Shown here piece after piece: positions 57,854-64,000 of a stretch of 64,000 nucleotides of DNA (within the stretch, counting starts at the first letter, position 1; each line of letters opens with the position of its first letter). Source of the stretch: Methanobacterium paludis. Its GTDB lineage: Archaea > Methanobacteriota > Methanobacteria > Methanobacteriales > Methanobacteriaceae. Location of the stretch: contig NC_015574.1 in NCBI RefSeq assembly GCF_000214725.1, positions 2,109,001 through 2,173,000 of the forward strand, read 5' to 3'. The position numbers and the translations under genes are program-made. Under the pieces are notes generated by a model. That model was not told the origin of the DNA, did not search any database, and worked only from the letters and a program-made list of their open reading frames with translations.

Positions 57854-58374
57854 AAGTTTTTCTCCAGAATGTTGTATCTCAGTTCAGCCCTTTTAATTGG
57901 GTTTAAGGGTGCATTTTTATGGGATGGTATCTCAACAGCCCTGAACCCATTGAGCTTTATTTCATCTGTTATCTCATCTTTCATGTAATCCGGATAAACC
58001 AAAAAATCATATGTATTTTGATCATCGTTTTCGTGGACAACCGTGAATCCAAGATCCTCCACAATATCCTTTAAAAAATTTGAATATACTTTAACTTTTA
58101 TTTTTCGATTTTCATTGGAAGAATCCAGAACACCTGCATTTCCCACGGATGATACGGGCTGTGTACCAAACATATCTGAAATCGTTTTTATACTGTTATT
58201 TATCTGTGAAAATGTGTTTAACTTTATTTTTATTGACTTCTTATTTGTATTTGTTTCTGAAAGGACTACCGCAACGTCTGCACCTGCAGAATCCGTATCT
58301 TTCATCACAGTAAAATCCCGGACACCTGCAAGTCTCAGTATTTCCTGACACATGGGTGTTGTAACGATCTTCAT
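57838..58374 (-). CDS. Conserved methanogen protein coupled to marker 7
   Basis: A 178-residue soluble protein starting MKIVTTPMCQEILRLAGV. FTVMKDTDSAGADVAVVLSE and YDFLVYPDYM are further identifiable segments. It is probably one of the methanogenesis marker families (I cannot fix the number from memory). The overlap with marker 7 suggests a joint task. The start is uncertain: an ATG at 58374 after GAGGT, an ATG at 58389, or a TTG at 58401 after GGAGT. Confidence 0.6.
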   Translation of the reverse strand: MKIVTTPMCQEILRLAGVRDFTVMKDTDSAGADVAVVLSETNTNKKSIKIKLNTFSQINNSIKTISDMFGTQPVSSVGNAGVLDSSNENRKIKVKVYSNFLKDIVEDLGFTVVHENDDQNTYDFLVYPDYMKDEITDEIKLNGFRAVEIPSHKNAPLNPIKRAELRYNILEKNLCMKL

Positions 58375-58547
58375 ATCAGCGAACCTCATAAAATAATTCA
58401 AGAGTTACTCCTATAATAATATATTTATAAAGCTTGAAACAAGGCTTAAAATTTTACTTTATTATTATGCTACACAAGATTTATATAATTAGTTAAACAG
58501 AATAAATTATACTAAGACCGTTTAAGTTGGTCTGGGGATGTGAATAA

Positions 58548-58760
58548 ATGTTTAGAGTAGATCAAAGTCCAAAAACAGCTCCTATTCAAGAAGGGGAAGA
58601 ATACGACGTTAAAATTGAGGATGTAGGTAAAGAAGGAGATGGCATAACCCGTATAGAAGGTTTTGTTGTGTTTGTGCCGGATACTAAAGCAGGTGACGAA
58701 GTTAAAGTGAGGATAACATCTGTAAGAAGACGTTTTGCTTTTGCTGAGAAAGTCGAGTGA
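58548..58760 (+). CDS. TRAM-domain RNA-binding protein
   Basis: A 70-residue protein consisting of a single TRAM beta-barrel: EEYDVKIEDVGKEGDGITRIEG, FVVFVPDTKAGDEVKVRI, RRRFAFAEKVE. Standalone TRAM proteins act as RNA chaperones in methanogens, like bacterial cold-shock proteins. The ribosome site is GGGGATGTGA. Confidence 0.93.
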   Translation: MFRVDQSPKTAPIQEGEEYDVKIEDVGKEGDGITRIEGFVVFVPDTKAGDEVKVRITSVRRRFAFAEKVE

Positions 58761-58808
58761 ATTAAGAGATTTTTTTTAAATATTTTTTTCTATTTTTTTG
58801 GTGTTCAA

Positions 58809-59477
58809 ATGAAAGTTTCCCTAAGTCTAGAAAGATCAAACTCCCGCGACGTTGCAATAATGGTAGATACATTAAGGGCCAGTACCACCATGACGGTTGC
58901 ACTTGAAAATTTCAAGAAGATATTACCGGTAAAAAACATAGAAGAGGCAGAAAAACTTGCAGATAAATACAATGCAGTTCTGGCAGGCGAAAGAGACGGA
59001 GCACGAGTAGAAGGTTTCGATGCAGGAAATTCACCTGTTGAAATCAAAAACTTTAAAGGAGAAATTCTAGTTCTCACAACAACCAACGGAACCCGGGTAC
59101 TTGAAGGAATAAATTCAAAAACTCTTGTAGGATCCTTTATAAACGCAAAAGCGGTGGCAGAAAAGGCGGTTGAAATTGCAGACAGCCACATTGAAGTTGT
59201 GATGGCCGGAGTGAATGGAAAATTTGTCATAGAAGACTTTCTTGGAGCAGGTGCGATAATATCCAATCTGCAGGATCAAGAACTGGATGAAGCAGCTATT
59301 GCAGCCTGCATGGCTTCTCATGATAAAAAAATGGTGAATGATGCCGTTAAAAATTCAAAATCTGCAGCTGGACTCTACAAACTAGGATTGGGCAAAGATG
59401 TTGAATTTTGCCTCAATCGAAATATATATGATACTGTTCCAGTATACAAAAATGGAACAGTTGAAAAGATGCTGTAG
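58809..59477 (+). CDS. comB: 2-phosphosulfolactate phosphatase ComB
   Basis: Second step of coenzyme M synthesis from PEP and sulfite. The 222-residue protein has the family segments MVDTLRASTTMT, LAGERDGARVEGFDAGNSP and LVLTTTNGTRVLEGI, and a C-terminal DVEFCLNRNIYDTVPVY. It starts 48 bases after the TRAM gene, after GGTGTT. Confidence 0.94.
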   Translation: MKVSLSLERSNSRDVAIMVDTLRASTTMTVALENFKKILPVKNIEEAEKLADKYNAVLAGERDGARVEGFDAGNSPVEIKNFKGEILVLTTTNGTRVLEGINSKTLVGSFINAKAVAEKAVEIADSHIEVVMAGVNGKFVIEDFLGAGAIISNLQDQELDEAAIAACMASHDKKMVNDAVKNSKSAAGLYKLGLGKDVEFCLNRNIYDTVPVYKNGTVEKML

Positions 59478-59676
59478 TTCAATAACTTAATAATTAATGA
59501 ATTTCAAAGTAATACATAACAGTTAATGGATAAAAACATCTAAGTTAGAGCTTATAAAAGAATCTAAACTAACCAATTTAAAAAATAGCTAAAAAATGGA
59601 GTATATCCTTATTTTTAAGGATTATTTTTAATTTTTACAAAAGAAACTCTAACTTAAACATATAAAGTGAGACCAA

Positions 59677-60837
59677 ATGGCACCAGAAAATCTTAAAATA
59701 ATTGGCACAGCCCATGTATCGGATAAAAGTGTTGAAGAAGTAAGACAAACAATACTTGAAGAAAACCCCGATGTTGTGGCAGTTGAGCTGTGTCAAAACC
59801 GTTATCTAAATATGATGGCTGAAAAAAACGGCCAGCAAAAGCAGGATGTCCCAATAAAGGAGATCATAAAAGGGAACAACCTTACCATGTTCCTTGTGAG
59901 CACCTTCTTATCCTACTTCCAAAAGAAAATAGGGGAAGATGTGGGAGTTAAACCTGGTTCTGAAATGATTGCAGCCATAGAAGCTGCTGATGAGGTTGGG
60001 GCGAAGGTGGCACTCATTGATAGGGACATTCAAATAACCCTGAAACGCGCTTTAAACCAGATGAGTTATTTTGAGAAGGCAAAATTTGTATATGGTATAA
60101 TAGCTTCATTTTTCAGTAAAGAAGAGGCCATAGAAGATATTGAAAGCATTAAAGAAGGAGATACATTGGCAGAAATTATGGGGTATTTTAAAGACATGTC
60201 ACCCAAAGCCTTTGACGTGCTAGTAACAGAAAGGGACGCTTTTATGGCCAGTAGACTCCTTGAAATCAACGAAGAAAATGTTGTGGCCGTTGTTGGAGCC
60301 GGACATCAGGAAGGAATAAAAAAGAACATGGAAAACCCCAAGGATATTCCCCCGCTTCAAGAGCTTTTGAACATCAAAAAATCAAAAATTCCCATTGGGA
60401 AGCTCATTTTATTCTCAATACCTGCTATTTTTATCATAATTTTTGTACTTGCATTTATAAACGGTATAAACATCAAAACCAGCATAATGCAATTTGTATT
60501 GCTCACAGGAGGGCTTTCGTTTATCGGTTCAATTTTATCGGGTTCAAAAATATACTCTGCAGTAACAGCATTTTTAGTGGCCCCCGTAACCTCTATACAT
60601 CCACTTTTAGCTGCAGGATGGTTTTCAGGGATAGTTGAAGCCAAATACAGACATGTTTCCATGGACGATATGTCCAACATCACAAAATGCGAAAGTTTCA
60701 GGGAGCTTCTAGGAAACAACCTTTTCAGGGTGCTTCTTGTAGTCGTAGGGACAGATATAGGCTGTACAATCGGTACCCTTATCTCTATACCAAATGTGTT
60801 CTTACCTCTCTTCAACAAGATATTTGGATTTGGATAG
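59677..60837 (+). CDS. TraB-family membrane protein
   Basis: A 386-residue protein. The soluble N-terminal half has the TraB motifs IIGTAHVSDKSVEEV, VAVELCQNRY, ALIDRDIQITLKRAL and VVAVVGAGHQEGI, and four transmembrane helices fill residues 245-386. TraB/PrgY proteins inhibit pheromone signalling in enterococci and may be proteases; the archaeal role is unknown. GTGAG precedes the start. Confidence 0.88.
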   Translation: MAPENLKIIGTAHVSDKSVEEVRQTILEENPDVVAVELCQNRYLNMMAEKNGQQKQDVPIKEIIKGNNLTMFLVSTFLSYFQKKIGEDVGVKPGSEMIAAIEAADEVGAKVALIDRDIQITLKRALNQMSYFEKAKFVYGIIASFFSKEEAIEDIESIKEGDTLAEIMGYFKDMSPKAFDVLVTERDAFMASRLLEINEENVVAVVGAGHQEGIKKNMENPKDIPPLQELLNIKKSKIPIGKLILFSIPAIFIIIFVLAFINGINIKTSIMQFVLLTGGLSFIGSILSGSKIYSAVTAFLVAPVTSIHPLLAAGWFSGIVEAKYRHVSMDDMSNITKCESFRELLGNNLFRVLLVVVGTDIGCTIGTLISIPNVFLPLFNKIFGFG

Positions 60838-61165
60838 TAAAAAAGTAGAATAGAATTAGAAATAGATAAGGTTAGAAGAATCTATTTAAAAATTTTTGAA
60901 AGAATTTTTTTATTTATCACTAATTTTTAAGAATAAAACATCAAATAGACTTAGCGAACTATTTAATGACTGATGTTTGATTTTTTATTATACTGAACGA
61001 AGTTTACTAGACTCAAAGATTTAAATGAACCAAGATTTAAATGGAACATAAAAACATATTCCAAATAAACATTCCAAATAAAATTATATCAAATAGAGTG
61101 ATACAAGATCAAATAGTATTAAAAAAAGTTCAAAGGATAAAAAAATCGATCTGAAAGTGATATCC
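60838..61165. other. AT-rich spacer
   Basis: Holds short duplications such as CATTCCAAATAAA near 61050-61085. No gene, hairpin or RNA is seen. Confidence 0.4.
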
Positions 61166-61378
61166 ATGTACCTCATCTTTAGATGTGACTGCGGCCGCAC
61201 AATGTACTCCAAAGAGGAAGTAGCTCGCAAAAAATGCGTTTGCGGTAAAAACCTTAAGGTTAAGGAGAGGAGAATCCTGGCCAAAACAGACAATGCTGAA
61301 TCAGCTTCTCAAATGGTTAGAAAGTTTCAAGAAGAAAAGTACGGTGGGTTACAGTTCACCACAGCCGATAGGATCTGA
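61166..61378 (+). CDS. DUF1922 zinc-binding protein
   Basis: A 70-residue protein almost colinear with M. thermautotrophicus MTH1184, whose structure shows a small zinc fold. Zinc ligands are C7 and C9 (RCDCGR) and C24 and C26 (KCVCGK). The ASQMVRKFQEEKYG helix follows. The start ATG at 61166 has GTGAT 5 bases upstream, which is preferable to the GTG start at 61157. The function is unknown. Confidence 0.9.
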   Translation: MYLIFRCDCGRTMYSKEEVARKKCVCGKNLKVKERRILAKTDNAESASQMVRKFQEEKYGGLQFTTADRI

Positions 61379-61495
61379 TATTGATAAGAAATGGATCAAT
61401 TTTTTGAACTAAGCAACCTCCTAAAACTGAAAAAAATATCCTAAAATTATCTTAAATTATCCTAAATATTAATCATCACCCCAAGACTGGTTCTT

Positions 61496-63085
61496 ATGAC
61501 CGATAATATCTACGATATTACAAAAAAGGGCGAAAGAAAAAACATAGAATTCAAAGAAAATCTTAAAACAGATTACCATCTCAAAAAAGACCGAAAACAG
61601 CAACTTGCAAGCCAAATGAAGTATCGTATGGAACGGGGCAATGGTGAAGCAATTTATTTCATAGGGGTTCATGATGAAGGCCGCCTCATAGGACTTTCAG
61701 ATGATGAACTTGAAGAATCTCTTTTTGTTTTAGAAAATATAGCGCTTGAAATTGGTGCCATTATTTTAGATGTAGAAAAGCATCCTGCAGACATGGGACG
61801 CGTTGCAAAAGTTCTTATAGGTAAATCACAGAGCCTAAAAAAAGAACATCTTTTGATAGGGGTTGCAGGGCATGTTGACCACGGTAAAAGCACCCTTGTG
61901 GGTACTCTGACAACAGGAACCCTCGACAACGGGTCTGGTGGAACCCGAATATTTCTGGACGTGCAGAAACATGAAATAGAACGTGGTTTATCCGCAGATC
62001 TTTCATTTGCAGTTTATGGATTCTGTGATGGCAAACCGGTTCGTCTTAAAAATCCCCTGAACAAAAAAGAAAAGGCTAAACTCGTTGAAAAATGTGATAA
62101 GGTTGTTTCCTTTGTTGACACAGTGGGACATGAACCATGGCTCCGCACCACTATAAGGGGCATAGTCGGGCAAAAACTTAACTACGGCCTCCTTGTTGTA
62201 GCCGCAGACCAGGGACCTACACACATCACAAAGGAACATTTAGGGATCATACTGGCCATGGAACTGCCTGTGATCGTTGTAATGACCAAAATTGATATGG
62301 TGACAACCGAAAGGATTCGAGAGGTTCGAGGGGAAATATTTGACCTTCTGAAACTCGTTGGGAGAATCCCTTACTCGGTGAAAACCATCAAAGACGCTGA
62401 TTTTGTGGCAGAAAACATGAATCAACACATAGTTCCAGTTATAAAAGTATCTCCTGTAACAGGTAATGGTTTAGAAATCTTAGACGAACTATTTTTACGA
62501 TTGAAGATCCCATCAAACGGAGAAGATATCAAAAAACCGTTTATGATGTATATAGATAAAATATACTCTGTTTTAGGCGTTGGAACTGTCGTAAGTGGCA
62601 CAATAAGGCAGGGTAAAGTTAAAAAGGGAGATAAACTCATTTTAGGACCAACAGGGACCGGTGAATTCATGGAGGTTAGTGCAAGATCCATAGAAATGCA
62701 CCACTACAAAAAAGAAAACGCAGAAACTGGAGAAGTTGTTGGAATCTCAATAACAGGGGCAACCGTTGACAATATAAGGAGAGGGATGATTATCTGCCAT
62801 ACTGATTACCATCCACAACCTGTAAGAGAATTTGAGGCAGATGTTGCCATATTAGTACATCCAACAACCATTAAAAAAGGTTACGAGTGCATAACCCACA
62901 TAGAAACAATTGCAGAAACTACAACATTTGAACCTCGGGATAAAGAGTACATGTCAGCAGGAGACACAGGTAAAATCAAGATGCGATTTAAATATAGGCC
63001 GTACTCTATTCATGAGGGTCAGAGGTTGATATTCCGCGAAGGAAGGAGCAAAGGTGTGGGAACGGTTACAAGGATCATTGAGTAG
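61496..63085 (+). CDS. GTPBP1-like translational GTPase
   Basis: A 529-residue GTPase of the EF-Tu/GTPBP1 branch. Residues 1-115 are a distinct N-terminal domain; the G domain follows with P-loop GHVDHGKST (125-133), DTVGHEPW and TKIDMV, then two beta-barrels (residues 340-529). Relatives act on ribosomes or mRNA quality control; the archaeal role is not established. The ribosome site is weak (TGGTT). It follows DUF1922, probably in the same unit. Confidence 0.88.
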   Translation: MTDNIYDITKKGERKNIEFKENLKTDYHLKKDRKQQLASQMKYRMERGNGEAIYFIGVHDEGRLIGLSDDELEESLFVLENIALEIGAIILDVEKHPADMGRVAKVLIGKSQSLKKEHLLIGVAGHVDHGKSTLVGTLTTGTLDNGSGGTRIFLDVQKHEIERGLSADLSFAVYGFCDGKPVRLKNPLNKKEKAKLVEKCDKVVSFVDTVGHEPWLRTTIRGIVGQKLNYGLLVVAADQGPTHITKEHLGIILAMELPVIVVMTKIDMVTTERIREVRGEIFDLLKLVGRIPYSVKTIKDADFVAENMNQHIVPVIKVSPVTGNGLEILDELFLRLKIPSNGEDIKKPFMMYIDKIYSVLGVGTVVSGTIRQGKVKKGDKLILGPTGTGEFMEVSARSIEMHHYKKENAETGEVVGISITGATVDNIRRGMIICHTDYHPQPVREFEADVAILVHPTTIKKGYECITHIETIAETTTFEPRDKEYMSAGDTGKIKMRFKYRPYSIHEGQRLIFREGRSKGVGTVTRIIE

Positions 63086-63199
63086 ATTGTGCAAAGATTT
63101 GTTGGAAAAGTATTGTTATGCTAAAAAAAACAAACTTTGATAAAAGTTGCGCTGATGAAACTTTAAATAACTGTAATTATCAAAAAAATTGGTTCAAAA

Positions 63200-64000
63200 T
63201 CATTCTGGAATAACAATACGATTTTTTATATCTTCAACCATTTCACATGCCTTACAAATTCTTAAAGATGAAGGTTCACCGCACAATTCACATTCTCCAA
63301 GTTCCACAACTATTTTATCAAATTTAAAGGTTTTATCAAAGGATTCAAGAATTGCGATCTTTGTACCGGGCCTTTTACCCTCAAGACGGTTCAGATGATC
63401 CTTCATTTTGGCACGAAGCGATGTGTGACTGTAAGGGCATTCTGCAAAGTGCACATCAATGCCATTGAGTATGGCCCATATTCCAACATCTTTTTCAGGT
63501 ATTTTCCACAGCGGTTTTATCCGGGGGACCAATTTTGGGTGGATTTTATCGAGTTTAGGCCCAAATTTAATGAACCTTCTGAAATCAGCCCTTGCAAAGC
63601 TCATTAAAAAGGATTGTATTTCATCATCCATGTTATGGCCTGTTGCAAGTTTATCAGCACCCAGTTGATAGGCTGTTTTGTTTAAAAGAGTTCTTCTGAA
63701 TACTCCACAAGGTATGCAGGAGCTCTTGTAAAAATCGGAAATATCATCAAGCAGGAATCCAAATTCATCTTTGAAAGACTTTTCAACGAGCTCAACACCC
63801 AGATCCCGTGCAATTTTGCGTGCTGTTTTTATACCCTCACATCTGTATCCTGAAATTCCCTCATCAATGGATATTGCAACCATTTCAAAATCAAAATCAT
63901 CCATGAACTTCGATAGAATATAAAGAGTTAAAACACTGTCTTTTCCACCTGAAAGTCCAACAACAATCTTTTCTCCAGGTTCTATGAGTCTGTAGTCTTT
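63200..64000 (-). CDS. TtuA/NcsA-type tRNA 2-thiolation enzyme, partial (5' end outside window)
   Basis: The frame stays open from the stop at 63200 to the window edge. The N-type PP-loop VGLSGGKDS lies near the right end, followed by CIPCGVFRR and FAECPYSH, whose three cysteines bind a [4Fe-4S] cluster in this family, and a C-terminal zinc finger (CELCGEPSSLRICKAC). GHNMDDEIQSFLM completes the motif set. It thiolates uridine in tRNA. An internal ATG at 63904 is not the start, since the PP-loop lies upstream. Confidence 0.9.
   Translation of the reverse strand, partial: KDYRLIEPGEKIVVGLSGGKDSVLTLYILSKFMDDFDFEMVAISIDEGISGYRCEGIKTARKIARDLGVELVEKSFKDEFGFLLDDISDFYKSSCIPCGVFRRTLLNKTAYQLGADKLATGHNMDDEIQSFLMSFARADFRRFIKFGPKLDKIHPKLVPRIKPLWKIPEKDVGIWAILNGIDVHFAECPYSHTSLRAKMKDHLNRLEGKRPGTKIAILESFDKTFKFDKIVVELGECELCGEPSSLRICKACEMVEDIKNRIVIPE

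Noticed and set aside
61496..63085. Translation elongation factor Tu or SelB
   Set aside because: The extra N-terminal domain of about 115 residues and overall layout fit GTPBP1-like proteins better, and no selenoprotein features are visible in MvhA.

Overview
The window comes from the chromosome of an AT-rich hydrogenotrophic methanogen of the order Methanobacteriales, most likely a mesophilic Methanobacterium-type organism. The main evidence is the complete mcrBDCGA and mtrEDCBAFGH operons in the typical Methanobacteriales order, a mvhDGAB hydrogenase operon with a polyferredoxin gene, several methanogenesis-marker genes, archaeal TATA/BRE promoters and GGTG/GGAGG ribosome binding sites. 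From memory, the gene order in outline follows the MTH1107-MTH1187 stretch of Methanothermobacter thermautotrophicus. I saw no IS elements, prophage, CRISPR array, rRNA or tRNA genes. Both edges cut genes: nifE at the left and a TtuA/NcsA-type tRNA thiolase at the right.

Layout. 0-5.4 kb: a leftward nitrogen-fixation operon (nifH-nifI1-nifI2-nifD-nifK-nifE) with a perfect NrpR-type operator at its start. 5.7-24.6 kb: housekeeping and cofactor genes, namely a GT-C-like membrane protein, pycB, queC, larC, a yeast-type cytosine deaminase, cbiS-cobS (cobamide assembly), trm56, a PQQ-type sugar dehydrogenase, upp, fumarase beta, mfnA (methanofuran), ppsA-rpl10e, a CooC-like ATPase and pcc1. 24.7-28.9 kb: a small membrane peptide, an FKBP isomerase coupled to a TmcAL-like nucleotidyltransferase, pyrC and a CooT-type peptide. 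29.3-33.4 kb: mvhDGAB. 33.8-40.8 kb: sufCB, fae, a PRC-barrel protein, cobY, htpX and methanogenesis marker 14. 41.1-50.9 kb: mcr and mtr. 51.2-64 kb: the McrA arginine methylase mmp10 divergent from mcr, an MBL-fold protein, an Mrp/NifX-like/zinc-ribbon set beside a broken DUF134 regulator, a phosphoesterase, marker 7 with an overlapping methanogen gene, a TRAM protein, comB, a TraB-like protein, a DUF1922 zinc protein, a GTPBP1-like GTPase and the partial thiolase.

How they fit together. Mvh supplies electrons from H2 to heterodisulfide reductase (not in the window). Mtr moves the methyl group from methanopterin to coenzyme M on a cobamide, and Mcr releases methane. Genes for the cofactors lie nearby but scattered: comB for coenzyme M, mfnA for methanofuran, and cbiS, cobS and cobY for the cobamide used by MtrA and Mmp10. 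PycB and PpsA give oxaloacetate and PEP for anabolism. SufBC and Mrp serve the many Fe-S proteins. Cytosine deaminase and Upp form a pyrimidine salvage route next to de novo PyrC.

The most noteworthy observations are a DUF134 pseudogene with an internal stop and a frameshift, a GTAC-periodic element shared by the mvh and fae upstream regions, a 22-bp tandem triplication that creates the mfnA stop codon, a 9-bp inverted repeat in the mcr leader, a hairpin-plus-T-run at the mcrA/mtrE junction, an FCY1-like cytosine deaminase in an archaeon, and two short membrane-peptide genes. I did not find a clearly new multi-gene defence or mobile system.
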